A stretch of 64,000 nt of DNA from NCBI RefSeq assembly GCF_000271305.1, contig NZ_AKGD01000001.1, positions 1,798,001 to 1,862,000 on the forward strand, in the 5' to 3' direction. Origin of the DNA: Hydrocarboniphaga effusa AP103 (GTDB taxonomy: Bacteria; Pseudomonadota; Gammaproteobacteria; Nevskiales; Nevskiaceae). The notes under the pieces were generated by a model that was given only the letters and a program-made list of their open reading frames with translations, was not told the origin of the DNA and did not search any database. The translations under genes and the position numbers were made by a program. Below, piece by piece: positions 30,149-38,569 of this stretch; within the stretch, counting starts at the first letter, position 1; each line of letters begins with the position of its first letter.

Positions 30149-30664
30149 TCATTGCGACAGCGCCAACGTGGCCGGGCGCTGGACGTAGCCGCCGAAGCCG
30201 TCGGCCACCAGTTCCGTGAGCGTGATTTCGGTTTCGGTGACGCTCTTCACCTGGCCGAAGTTCTGGCCCATGTAATTGCCCACGCTGACGCGATGGATGA
30301 TGTTGTCGGGCGACTTGATGAGCCCGAATGTCGCGCGCGGCGTGCGGATGATGCCTTGCATGCGCAGCGCATCGAGCGGGTATTCCTCGAGCGCCTCCTT
30401 GGGCCGCTTCGGATCGGGACGCGGCCCCGGACCGGTGCCGACCGGGCGCTTGGGCTGCTCGGCCACGAACGGATCGCGCCGCGTTCCGGCGTCGTAGGCG
30501 TAAGCCTCGTAAGGCTTGATCTGCGGAATCGGCTCGACCTGGGTGGACTTGCGCGCCTTGACCTCGGAGACCCATTGCTCGAGATCGCCCATGCCGCCAC
30601 TGCAAGCCGCAAGCATCGCGAGCAGTCCGAAAGCGCAGAGCAGTCGAAGGACGGCGGCGCTCAT
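30149..30664 (-). CDS. pilP: type IV pilus inner-membrane lipoprotein PilP
   Basis: 171 residues. The lipobox is LAACSGG (Cys 21), followed by the extended segment QVEPIPQIKPYEAYAYDAGT-RRDPF that docks on PilNO, and the beta-sandwich LDALRMQGIIRTPRATFGLI. It joins the PilNO complex to PilQ. ATGA overlap with pilO upstream and with pilQ downstream (if ATG 30152 is used). Confidence 0.95.
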   Translation of the reverse strand: MSAAVLRLLCAFGLLAMLAACSGGMGDLEQWVSEVKARKSTQVEPIPQIKPYEAYAYDAGTRRDPFVAEQPKRPVGTGPGPRPDPKRPKEALEEYPLDALRMQGIIRTPRATFGLIKSPDNIIHRVSVGNYMGQNFGQVKSVTETEITLTELVADGFGGYVQRPATLALSQ

Positions 30665-31314
30665 TTCTGACCTGCCTTCTTTTCGTTCTCGGCGATCTCG
30701 TCGGCGTCGAGATAGCGATAGGTCTTGGCCAGCGCGGTCATGCGCAAGCCGCCGCGCGGAGCCGTGACGCCCGGCGCGGTCGCACCGACCGGCTTGAGCT
30801 CGACTTCGTCGATGGTGACGATGCGCGGCAACGCGGCCACCGCGCCGACGAAGCGGCCCATGTCGTGATAATCGCCGGTGACGACGATGCGGTTCGGCAT
30901 CTCGGCGTAGAAATCCTTCGGCACTTCGGGCTGCGGCTGGAACAGCTCTTCTTCGAGGTTGCTCTCGACGCGCGTCTGCGAAATGTCGGCGAGCAGATTG
31001 GCCACTTCGGTCTTGCTCGGCAGCTGCTTGAGCATGGCGCCGAAAGAGGTCTCCATTTCCCGGAGCTGCTCTTTGTAGGCGTCGAGCGCCGCAACTTTCT
31101 TCTGCTTCTGCTCGAACTCGCCGCGCAGGCTGATCTCCTGTTGCTCGCGCGTTGCCAGATCTTCGTTCAGCGGCACGATGAAGTACCAGTAGCCGGCCGC
31201 CGAAATGACGACGCCGAGCAGGATCGCCGCGGCCACGCGCACCCAGTCGGGCCAGCCCGCCGGGTTCTGCACATCGATGGACTGCAGCTCGGACCAGGCT
31301 TTGGCGAGGCTCAT
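30661..31314 (-). CDS. pilO: type IV pilus alignment protein PilO
   Basis: 217 residues: a short cytoplasmic start, one membrane helix (about 25-47), a coiled-coil (NEDLATREQQEISLRGEFEQ-KQKK) and a ferredoxin-like domain ending in a basic tail. The LPSKTEVANLLADISQ segment is typical of PilO. It pairs with PilN in the inner membrane and overlaps both neighbours by ATGA. Confidence 0.95.
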   Translation of the reverse strand: MSLAKAWSELQSIDVQNPAGWPDWVRVAAAILLGVVISAAGYWYFIVPLNEDLATREQQEISLRGEFEQKQKKVAALDAYKEQLREMETSFGAMLKQLPSKTEVANLLADISQTRVESNLEEELFQPQPEVPKDFYAEMPNRIVVTGDYHDMGRFVGAVAALPRIVTIDEVELKPVGATAPGVTAPRGGLRMTALAKTYRYLDADEIAENEKKAGQK

Positions 31315-32003
31315 TCGACCACCTCCGAACCCGCATCGTCGCCCGCACTGGCCTTGGTCAGGTTCTTCACCTGCAGCGTGAACTCACTGGTTCGCGTGCT
31401 GCCCTTCTCGCTGGTCTTGATGACGATCAGGCGCGGATCGTCGAACCACTGCGAAGCGTCGAGATTCTTCATGTAGGTGGAAACGCGCGCATTGGATTCG
31501 GCGGCGCCTTCGAGCAGCACGCTGCTGCCGGTCTGCTTGACCGAGGTCAGGTTCACGCCTTCGGGCAAGGTGTTCACGAGCTCGTCGAACAGATGCACGG
31601 TGGCGCTGCGCGAAGCCTGAAGCTCTTCGATCACGTGCATGCGCGCGAGCAGGTTGCGCTTCACCTTCTCGAGCTCCTGGATCTCCTTGATCTTCTGATC
31701 GACTTCGGCGATCTGCTGGCGCAGGTAATCGTTGCGGCTCTGCTGCTGATCCAGCTTGCCGTTCACGAACATGCGCCCGATCAGCACCAGGCCGATCGCC
31801 AGCACGAACGCCAGGCCCATGATGTTGTTGAACTGGCGCTGGCGCAGCTCGCGGCGCTGCTGCCGCCAGTCGAGCAGGTTGATGCGCATGACCATCGGCT
31901 CGGGCGCATCGGGCGCTTGCGGCTCGGCCTTGAGCACCGGCGTGCGCGAGAACTTGCCCGCGAACGGGTTCTTGAGCGGCTGGTCGAGCTTCGGCAGCGG
32001 CAT
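31311..32003 (-). CDS. pilN: type IV pilus assembly protein PilN
   Basis: 230 residues. The cytoplasmic motif INLLDWRQQRRELRQRQF, which binds PilM, is followed by a membrane helix (about 60-80) and a coiled-coil, then a periplasmic ferredoxin-like domain (LFDELVNTLPEGVNLTSVKQ). The N-terminal about 35 residues are longer and Pro/Lys-rich compared with common PilN. It starts 4 nt after pilM. Confidence 0.94.
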   Translation of the reverse strand: MPLPKLDQPLKNPFAGKFSRTPVLKAEPQAPDAPEPMVMRINLLDWRQQRRELRQRQFNNIMGLAFVLAIGLVLIGRMFVNGKLDQQQSRNDYLRQQIAEVDQKIKEIQELEKVKRNLLARMHVIEELQASRSATVHLFDELVNTLPEGVNLTSVKQTGSSVLLEGAAESNARVSTYMKNLDASQWFDDPRLIVIKTSEKGSTRTSEFTLQVKNLTKASAGDDAGSEVVE

Positions 32004-32007
32004 CGTC

Positions 32008-33093
32008 TCAAGCCTCCGGATCGAAGGCGCGCATCGCCAGCCCGCTCGCGATCAGCAGCGAGGCCGCATCCCGTGCGAGCTGCGCGGGCTTGGCGCGCGC
32101 CGCGACGCCGACGTGCGCGAACGGCTGCGCGACCGCGACCGGAATCTGCAGCTGATCGGCGAGCTGGCGGTCGACATGATCGATCGCCGCGCAGCCACCG
32201 GCCAGGATGATCTGGTCGATCTGTCCGTGCTGCGAGGTGGAAGCGAAGAAGAACTGCAGCGAGCGGTCGATCTGCTGGCCCATGTCGGCGACGAAGGGCG
32301 CGAGCACTTCGAGCTCGAAGCCATCGGGCAGGTTGTTGAAGCGCCGCGCCTGGCTCGCTTCTTCGAGCGTCATGCCGTAGTAGCGCATCATGTCTTCGAG
32401 CAGCTGGCGACCGCCGAAGGATTGATCGCGCGTGTACACCGCCTGCAGGTTCTGCAGCACCAGCACCGAGGTCGTGGTCGCGCCCATGTCGATCAGCGCG
32501 ATCGTGCGGTTGTGCCCGCGATCGGGCATCTGGTGACGCAGCAGCAGCGCCGAGTTCTGCAGCGCGTTGGCCTCGATATCGACGATCTTCGGCGTCAGCC
32601 CGGCGATCTCGAGCGCCGCGCAGCGCGTCTCGACCTGGTCCTTGCGGCAGGCCGCGAGCATCACGTCGACCTGCCCGGCACCGACGGCGCTGGCACCGAG
32701 CACCTGGAAATCGAGCGCGACTTCGTCGATCGAATACGGAATGTACTGGTCGGCCTCGACCTTGATCTGCTCTTCGAGATCGAGCTCGGAGAGTGACTCG
32801 GGCATTTGAATGATCTTGGTGATGACCGATGCACCCGACACCGCGAGCGCCGCCTGCCGCGTGCGCGTGCCCGAGCGATTGACGGCACGCACGATGCATT
32901 CGCCAACGGCCTGCGGATCGAGGATCTGCTTGTCGGCCACCGCGTTCGCGGGCAACGGCTCGATGGCATAGCTCTCGACCGCGTAGCGATCGCCACGCCT
33001 GGCAAGCTCGACGAGCTTGATGGTGCTGGAACTGATATCCAGGCCGATCAGCTCGCGGCTCTTGCTACCGAACAGCGATTGCATGATCGACAT
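32008..33093 (-). CDS. pilM: type IV pilus assembly protein PilM
   Basis: About 361 residues, actin/FtsA-like ATPase. ATP-fold motifs are LIGLDISSSTIKLVELARRG, TIALIDMGATTTSVLVLQN and IILAGGCAAIDHVDRQLA. It is cytoplasmic and recruits PilN. First gene of pilMNOPQ, transcribed away from mrcA. ATG 33093 was taken; ATG 33084 three codons later is also usable and has AGGGA at a better distance. Confidence 0.95.
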   Translation of the reverse strand: MSIMQSLFGSKSRELIGLDISSSTIKLVELARRGDRYAVESYAIEPLPANAVADKQILDPQAVGECIVRAVNRSGTRTRQAALAVSGASVITKIIQMPESLSELDLEEQIKVEADQYIPYSIDEVALDFQVLGASAVGAGQVDVMLAACRKDQVETRCAALEIAGLTPKIVDIEANALQNSALLLRHQMPDRGHNRTIALIDMGATTTSVLVLQNLQAVYTRDQSFGGRQLLEDMMRYYGMTLEEASQARRFNNLPDGFELEVLAPFVADMGQQIDRSLQFFFASTSQHGQIDQIILAGGCAAIDHVDRQLADQLQIPVAVAQPFAHVGVAARAKPAQLARDAASLLIASGLAMRAFDPEA

Positions 33094-33164
33094 GGTCCCT
33101 AGCTCGTCCGCGAACCGCGGCCCGCCCCTCGTTGAACGACATGACGCCACCCTTCCCCGATCGT

Positions 33165-33170
33165 AATATA
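33165..33170 (-). promoter_or_regulatory. candidate -10 box for pilMNOPQ
   Basis: TATATT on the minus strand, 71 nt upstream of the pilM start, is the only strong AT hexamer in the divergent pilM-mrcA region. The -35 match is poor (TTGTCG 19 nt away), so activation or another sigma factor is possible. Confidence 0.4.
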
Positions 33171-33287
33171 GCGCCTGATTTTCATGAAGCGACAAAGGCT
33201 TGCATGAGCAGGGCGGGCAATGTCGAGCTGTGCTGCACTTCGCATTGGGCGGCTTTTTAGAGTGAGCGGTTGGACGAGGAGTCGGTT

Positions 33288-35669
33288 GTGAGATGGGCTA
33301 GCCGCATACTGTTGATACTCGCCTGCCTGGGGGTTGTGGGATTTGGTCTGCTGGTCGGTGTGTTCTTCGCCGCCAAGTGGCATTACGGTGCCCAGCTGCC
33401 TTCCGTGGCCTCGCTACGCGAACTCCAGCTGCAGGTTCCGCTGCGGATCTACACGCGCGACAACAAGCTGATCGGCGAATACGGCGCCGAGCGGCGAGCC
33501 CCGTTGCACTACGAGCAAATCCCGCAGCGCGTCGTCGATGCCTTCCTGGCCGCCGAGGACGATCGCTTCTTCGAGCATCCGGGCGTCGACTGGCGCGGGC
33601 TTGCACGCGCGAGCGTGGTGCTGGCCACCACCGGCCAGAAGAGCCAGGGCGGCAGCACCATCACCATGCAGCTCGCGCGCAACGTGTTCCTGTCGCCGGA
33701 ACGCAGCTACGTGCGCAAGTTCAAGGAGATCCTGCTCGCCATGCGCATCGAGGACGAGCTCAGCAAGCAGGAGATCCTCGAAACCTACCTCAACAAGATC
33801 TTCCTCGGTCAGCGCGCCTACGGCGTCGGCGCCGCTGCCCTGGTTTATTTCGGCAAGGATCTGTCGGACTTGAGCTGGTCGCAGGTCGCGCTGCTCGCGG
33901 GCCTGCCGAAGGCGCCCTCGCGCGACAACCCGGTGGCGAGTCCGGAGCGCGCCAAGGAGCGACGCGATTACGTGCTGCGCCGGCTGCGCGATCTCAACAA
34001 GATTTCCGCGCTCGACTACGAGGCCGCGCTGGCCGAGCCGGTGACGGTCAAGTTCTCGCTGCCGGCGGTCGAGGTCGATGCGTATTACGTCGCCGAGATG
34101 ATCCGCGCCGAAATGGTCGCGCGCTTCGGCGAGGCCGCCTATACCGGCGGCTACCGCGTGACCGCGACGATCGAATCGCACAAGCAGGCCGCGGCCAATG
34201 CCGCGCTGCGCGATGCCTTGATCGCCTATGAAGAACGTCACGGCTGGGCCGGGCCGGAGAAACAGCTGCCGGCGTCCTTGCTCACCGAGAACGCCGACAG
34301 CAAGGGCATCGGCAACTTCCTCGATGCGTTGCCGACCGCGGCCGGCCTGCTGCCGGCCGCGGTGGTCGATTTCGACGGCACCAAGCTGCGGGTCCTCACG
34401 CGCAGCCAGGGTCTGGTCGAGCTCGAGGCCGGCGATTTCAAATGGGCCGGCCTGTCGGCGAAGAAGCCGGCCAGACGTGGCGATGTCGTGCGCATTCGCC
34501 GCGATGGCGAACGCTGGAAGCTCGCCCAGCTTCCCAATGCGCAGGGCGCGCTCGTCGCGCTCGATCCACGCGATGGCTCCGTGGTCGCGCTCGTCGGCGG
34601 CTACGATTTCCTGCTCAACAAGTACAACCGCGTCGTGCAGGCGCGTCGCCAGCCGGGCTCGGGCTTCAAGCCCTTCCTGTACACGGCTGCGTTCCAGTTC
34701 GGCTTCTCGCCGGCGTCGGTGGTGCTCGACGCGCCGGTGGTGTTCGAGGACGCCAATCTCGAAAGCGCCTGGCGCCCGGAGAATTCGAGCGGCGATTTCA
34801 AAGGCCCGATGCGCCTGCGCGAGGCGCTCGTGCAATCGCGTAACCTGGTATCGATCCGCCTGCTGCAGGCCGTCGGCATCGATTACGTGCGCGACTACGT
34901 GAGCCGCTTCGGGCTGGCCAAGGAGCGCATGCCGCGCGACCTGTCGATGGCGCTCGGCAGCGGCAGCTACACGCCGATGGAAATGGCGCGCGCGTATTCG
35001 GTGCTCGCCAACGACGGCTTTCTGATCGACCCGTTCTTCATCGACGAAATCGTCGATCCGCGCGGCGGCCTCGTGTTCAAGGCCAAGCCCAAGGTCGCCT
35101 GCCCGGAATGCGCGGCGCTGATCGTCGACACCGCGGCCGGCACCGACGGCCGGCCGCAAACGCCGCCGCCGGCCGACACGCTGGCGCCGCAGGTGGTCGA
35201 TCCGGGCATGGTCTGGATGGTCGACGACATCCTGCGCGAAGTGGTCACGCGCGGAACCGGCGCCCAGGCCCGCGAGCTGCGTCGCGGCGACATTCGCGGC
35301 AAGACCGGCACCACCAACGACGAGACCGACGCCTGGTTCTACGGCTTCAACACCCAGCTCGTCGCCGTCAGCTGGGTCGGCTTCGACCAGCCCAAGCCGC
35401 TCGGTCGCGGCGAGTTCGGCGGCAAGGCCGCGCTGCCGATGTGGATCGACTTCATGCGCGCGGCGCTCAAGGGCCTGCCCGAGCAGACGCTGCCGCGCCC
35501 GGCGAGCCTCGTCGAAGTTCGCGTCGACCCGCGCAGCGGTCGGCTGCTGCCCGAGGAATCGGATGGCGGCACCGTCGAAGTGCTGCCGTCCGACCGTCTC
35601 GAACGCGCGCGCTCCGAGGCCCAGCGGGCTCCGGCGGAGAAGAGCGTGGGCGAGGACGAGCTGTTCTAG
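33288..35669 (+). CDS. mrcA: penicillin-binding protein 1A (bifunctional transglycosylase/transpeptidase)
   Basis: 793 residues. One N-terminal membrane helix, then the GT51 domain (AFLAAEDDRFFEHPGVDWRG, GGSTITMQLARNVFL), a long OB-like insert, and the transpeptidase: SGFK near residue 458 (catalytic Ser), SRN near 525, KTGTTND near 671. It polymerises and crosslinks peptidoglycan. GTG 33288 is chosen because GAGGAG lies 6 nt before it; the frame also has a TTG at 33270. Divergent from pilM, the standard gammaproteobacterial arrangement (also called ponA). Confidence 0.96.
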   Translation: MRWASRILLILACLGVVGFGLLVGVFFAAKWHYGAQLPSVASLRELQLQVPLRIYTRDNKLIGEYGAERRAPLHYEQIPQRVVDAFLAAEDDRFFEHPGVDWRGLARASVVLATTGQKSQGGSTITMQLARNVFLSPERSYVRKFKEILLAMRIEDELSKQEILETYLNKIFLGQRAYGVGAAALVYFGKDLSDLSWSQVALLAGLPKAPSRDNPVASPERAKERRDYVLRRLRDLNKISALDYEAALAEPVTVKFSLPAVEVDAYYVAEMIRAEMVARFGEAAYTGGYRVTATIESHKQAAANAALRDALIAYEERHGWAGPEKQLPASLLTENADSKGIGNFLDALPTAAGLLPAAVVDFDGTKLRVLTRSQGLVELEAGDFKWAGLSAKKPARRGDVVRIRRDGERWKLAQLPNAQGALVALDPRDGSVVALVGGYDFLLNKYNRVVQARRQPGSGFKPFLYTAAFQFGFSPASVVLDAPVVFEDANLESAWRPENSSGDFKGPMRLREALVQSRNLVSIRLLQAVGIDYVRDYVSRFGLAKERMPRDLSMALGSGSYTPMEMARAYSVLANDGFLIDPFFIDEIVDPRGGLVFKAKPKVACPECAALIVDTAAGTDGRPQTPPPADTLAPQVVDPGMVWMVDDILREVVTRGTGAQARELRRGDIRGKTGTTNDETDAWFYGFNTQLVAVSWVGFDQPKPLGRGEFGGKAALPMWIDFMRAALKGLPEQTLPRPASLVEVRVDPRSGRLLPEESDGGTVEVLPSDRLERARSEAQRAPAEKSVGEDELF

Positions 35670-35773
35670 CGGCGCTGCCGGACGGGTGTCAGCGACATTT
35701 CCCGCTGACACGAAATCGTGTTATCCATGAGCCATGGGAGCGAACCGGTTGCTCCCGCTCGTCGGATCACACC

Positions 35774-36388
35774 ATGGGCAAGCGCGCGATAGGGTTTCAA
35801 CGCGAAATCGTGGCCGAGGCAGCACGCCTCATCTGCGAGGAAAGGCTGACCGATTACCGCCTGGCCAAGCAGAAAGCGGCCGAACGCCTCGGCCTGCCGG
35901 GCCGCACGCAGATGCCCGAGAACGCGCGCATCCACGAAGCCGTCATCGAGTATCAGCGGCTGTTCGGCGGCAGCGAATACGCCGAGCGCCTGCAGCTGCT
36001 GCGCCGTACCGCGGTCCGCGCGATGAAGCTGCTCGCGACTTTCGAGCCCCGCCTCGTCGGCGCGGTCGCCAGCGGGGCGACCACCGATGCGCATCTCGTA
36101 CGTCTGCACGGTTTCGCCGACAAGCCGGAGATGCTCGACATCTTTCTCGAGGGCCGCAAGATTCCGTACGAGACCGGCGAGCGCCGTTATCGCTACCCGG
36201 ACGGACGCATCGAAGAGATTCCGACCTGCGAATTCATGGCCGGCGACGTCGGCATCGAGATGGCCATGTTTCCGCCCGAGGAGCTGCGCCGTCCGCCGCT
36301 GTCTCCGCACGACGGCCAGCCGATGAAGCGGCTCGATCTCGCCGCGGCCGAGTTGCTGGCCGAGCAGCCGATCGACCTCGCGGTATAG
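35774..36388 (+). CDS. conserved protein with possible nucleotidyltransferase-like fold
   Basis: 204 residues. The helical first half (FQREIVAEAARLICEERLTD-YRLAKQKAAERLGLPGRTQM, then RLQLLRRTAVRAMKLLATFE) leads into RLVGAVASGATTDAHLVRLH and MLDIFLEGRKIPYETGERRY. The spacing resembles minimal nucleotidyltransferases, where the segment after the Gly-Ser would carry DxD; here no Asp pair remains, so catalysis by that mechanism is doubtful. I do not know a function. The TAG stop is the first three bases of an interspersed repeat. ATG 35774 was chosen because the conserved KRAIGFQREI opening follows it. Confidence 0.6.
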   Translation: MGKRAIGFQREIVAEAARLICEERLTDYRLAKQKAAERLGLPGRTQMPENARIHEAVIEYQRLFGGSEYAERLQLLRRTAVRAMKLLATFEPRLVGAVASGATTDAHLVRLHGFADKPEMLDIFLEGRKIPYETGERRYRYPDGRIEEIPTCEFMAGDVGIEMAMFPPEELRRPPLSPHDGQPMKRLDLAAAELLAEQPIDLAV

Positions 36389-36470
36389 GGTGGTTTGGCG
36401 GCGCAGCCGCGTAACCCATCGCTTTTTTCGGATGGCGCACAACAGCGGCTACGTCTGGCGCCCCGACCCA
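36386..36470. repeat. REP-like element, GCAGC-GCGTAACCC family, copy 1
   Basis: The left arm TAGGGTGGTTTGGCGGCGCA continues GCCGCGTAACCCAT to 36419. A degenerate inverted right arm (GGCTACG...CCCCGACCC) lies at about 36445-36470. The same family recurs at 60729-60810. The stop codon of the upstream gene is inside the left arm. Confidence 0.6.
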
Positions 36471-36474
36471 GCAA

Positions 36475-36504
36475 CGAAAAAGCCGGCTTTCGCCGGCTTT
36501 TTCG
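36475..36504. terminator. bidirectional intrinsic terminator between the fold-unknown gene and gltA
   Basis: CGAAAAAGCCGGC (36475-36487) pairs with GCCGGCTTTTTCG (36492-36504), loop TTTC. A/T runs flank the stem on both sides, so it can stop transcription from both convergent genes. Confidence 0.85.
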
Positions 36505-36524
36505 CTTCCACAGACGCCTTCAGC

Positions 36525-37820
36525 TCAGCGCTGAGCAACCGGCGTGTAGTCGCGCACGGCGGCACCGGTGTAGACCTGACGCGGACGCGCGATGCGCGTG
36601 GTCGAATCGGCGGTCATCTCGTTCCAGTGCGCGCACCAGCCCACGGTGCGGCCGACGGCGAACATCGGCGTGAACATGTTGACCGGAATGCCGAGCGCTT
36701 CGTAGATGATGCCGGAGTAAAAATCGACGTTCGGATAGAGCTTGCGCTGCTTGAAGTAATCGTCGTTGAGCGCGATTTCTTCGAGCTTGAGGGCCAGCTC
36801 CATCTTCGGATCGTTTTCCTTGCCGAGTGCCTTGAGCACCTTGTGGCACTGCTCGCGGATGATCTTGGCGCGCGGATCGAAGTTCTTGTACACGCGATGG
36901 CCGAAGCCCATCAGGCGCACGCCTTCGACCTTGTCCTTGACCTTCTGCATGAACGCCGGCACGTGCTTGACGTCGCCGATTTCATTGAGCATTTCCAGCA
37001 CGGCCTCGTTGGCGCCGCCATGCGACGGGCCCCAGAGCGCGGCGATGCCCGACGAGATCGCGGCATACGGATTGGTGCCGGTGGAACCGGCCATGCGCAC
37101 CGTCGAGGTCGAGGCGTTCTGCTCGTGATCGGCGTGCAGGATGAAGAGCACGTCGAGCGCCTTGGCGGCGACCGGGTTGATCTCGTACTCCTCGGCCGGC
37201 ACCGCGAACATCATGCGCAGCAGGTTGCTGGAGTAGTCGAGATCGTTCTTCGGATAGACGAAGGGCTGGCCGACGGTCTTCTTGTAGACCGCGGCGGCGA
37301 TCGTCGGGATCTTGGCGATCATGCGATGCGCGAAGATCTCGCGATGCTTCGGATCCTTGTTGTTCGTCGTGTCGTGATAGAACGCCGACAGCGAGCCCAC
37401 CACGCCGGTCATCATCGCCATCGGATGCGCGTCGTAGTTGAAGCCGTCGAAGAACTTGCGCAGCGACTCGTTGAGCATCGTGTGACGGCGGATGCTCTGG
37501 TCGAACTCGGCAAGCTGGGTTGCCGAGGGGAGTTCGCCGTGCAGGGTCAGATAGCAGACTTCGATGAAGCTGGACTTTTCGGCGAGCTGTTCGACCGGAT
37601 AGCCGCGATACAGCAGCACGCCTTCGTCACCGTCGATGTAGGTGATGGCGCTCTTGGTCGAGCAGGTCGAGGTGAACCCGGGGTCGTAGGTGAAGATGCC
37701 AAGCTTGTCGTACACCTTGCCGACGTCGGCGCCAGGAGTGCCGATGGTGCCGGTGATCAAGGGAAGTTCTATTTTCTCGCCGGTTTCGTTGTTGACGAGG
37801 CTGTACGTCGCTTTGCTCAT
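36525..37820 (-). CDS. gltA: citrate synthase
   Basis: 431 residues, the NADH-sensitive large Gram-negative type. Conserved blocks are [56 protein letters not shown] (active-site His), [15 protein letters not shown] (second His) and the CoA site. It condenses acetyl-CoA and oxaloacetate. GGAG lies 7 nt before the ATG, and a good promoter is found upstream. Confidence 0.97.
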   Translation of the reverse strand: MSKATYSLVNNETGEKIELPLITGTIGTPGADVGKVYDKLGIFTYDPGFTSTCSTKSAITYIDGDEGVLLYRGYPVEQLAEKSSFIEVCYLTLHGELPSATQLAEFDQSIRRHTMLNESLRKFFDGFNYDAHPMAMMTGVVGSLSAFYHDTTNNKDPKHREIFAHRMIAKIPTIAAAVYKKTVGQPFVYPKNDLDYSSNLLRMMFAVPAEEYEINPVAAKALDVLFILHADHEQNASTSTVRMAGSTGTNPYAAISSGIAALWGPSHGGANEAVLEMLNEIGDVKHVPAFMQKVKDKVEGVRLMGFGHRVYKNFDPRAKIIREQCHKVLKALGKENDPKMELALKLEEIALNDDYFKQRKLYPNVDFYSGIIYEALGIPVNMFTPMFAVGRTVGWCAHWNEMTADSTTRIARPRQVYTGAAVRDYTPVAQR

Positions 37821-37953
37821 CCTGATACTCCAATCGCGTAAGAATGGATCGAAGCCCTTACGCTGGTCCTCTCGCGCAAGACGCTGCGGGCGCCAGACAA
37901 CGCGAGTGGCAATACAGTCGGTCGGAAATCGAATCGGAAAATGCTGCAGCGCG

Positions 37954-37982
37954 ATTATCGCTCTGTCTTCCGATGCTTACAA
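37954..37982 (-). promoter_or_regulatory. promoter of gltA
   Basis: On the minus strand TTGTAA (37977-37982), 17-nt spacer, GATAAT (37954-37959). The predicted start is about 37947, giving a leader of roughly 125 nt before the gltA ATG. Confidence 0.6.
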
Positions 37983-38023
37983 CGCGTCCAAAGTCGCAAT
38001 TGCATTCGCAAATTTCAATCGGA

Positions 38024-38053
38024 ACGAAAACGGCCGCCTCGAGGGCGGCCGTT
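38024..38053 (-). terminator. intrinsic terminator of rpmE
   Basis: On the minus strand AACGGCCGCC and GGCGGCCGTT (38044-38053 and 38029-38038 read in reverse) form a 10-bp stem with a 5-nt loop, followed by a TTTTCG tail. It lies 33 nt after the rpmE stop. The rest of the 265-nt gap to gltA holds the gltA promoter and long leader. Confidence 0.7.
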
Positions 38054-38085
38054 CTGAGGCGAGAGACTCGCCTGCAACCAGCGGA

Positions 38086-38289
38086 TTAAGCGGCGTAGCG
38101 CTTCTTGAACTTGTCGACGCGACCGCCGGTGTCGATGACCTTCTGCTTGCCCGTGTAGAACGGGTGGCAGGCGGAGCACATTTCGACGCTCAGCGTGTCC
38201 TTGGCGACGGTCGAGCGCGTGTCGAAGGTGTTGCCGCAGCTGCAAACGACCTTCACGGCGTGATAGTTCGGGTGGATGTCGGCTTTCAT
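38086..38289 (-). CDS. rpmE: 50S ribosomal protein L31 (zinc-binding C+ form)
   Basis: 67 residues. The opening [10 protein letters not shown] and the four zinc ligands C16, C18, C38, C41 mark the C+ (RpmE) type rather than the zinc-free RpmE2. It sits on the central protuberance of the 50S subunit. A promoter and terminator bound it as a single-gene transcript. Confidence 0.97.
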   Translation of the reverse strand: MKADIHPNYHAVKVVCSCGNTFDTRSTVAKDTLSVEMCSACHPFYTGKQKVIDTGGRVDKFKKRYAA

Positions 38290-38330
38290 TGGACGGCTCG
38301 CGCGATGCGTACAGACAAAAAGGGGCGCGA

Positions 38331-38359
38331 AGTTTAGTTGCCAGGCTTGGCAGATGCAA
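38331..38359 (-). promoter_or_regulatory. promoter of rpmE
   Basis: On the minus strand TTGCAT (38354-38359), 17-nt spacer, TAAACT (38331-38336). The start would be about 35 nt before the rpmE ATG. Confidence 0.6.
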
Positions 38360-38374
38360 GCCCCGGCTTGCGGC

Positions 38375-38560
38375 TCAGTCGTCCTCGCCCTGCACGTCCA
38401 CTTCGAAACCGCCCCCCTCGTCGACCGTCAGCCGCACGACGATCGGCCGGCAGCAGACCGAACAGTCCTCGATGTACTGCTGCGAGCCCGCGGACAGATC
38501 GAGCTCCAGCGGGATCGTCTCCCAGCAGTACGGGCAGGTGACGCTGAGATCTTCGAGCAT
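38375..38560 (-). CDS. CPXCG-motif cysteine-rich small protein
   Basis: 61 residues with five Cys: C9 and C12 (CPYC) and C33, C36, C37 (CSVCC). It matches the short CPXCG family in length, the WETIPLELD and [13 protein letters not shown] segments and the acidic end. The Cys pairs probably hold zinc. The function is unknown. It starts 9 nt after the stop of the esterase gene and is likely co-transcribed with it. Confidence 0.85.
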   Translation of the reverse strand: MLEDLSVTCPYCWETIPLELDLSAGSQQYIEDCSVCCRPIVVRLTVDEGGGFEVDVQGEDD

Positions 38561-38569
38561 GCCTTGGGT

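Noticed and set aside
38356..38371. GCAAGC-CCCG-GCTTGC hairpin after the Cys-rich gene
   Set aside because: The stem is 6 bp with no T-tract and overlaps the rpmE -35 box; chance is likely.
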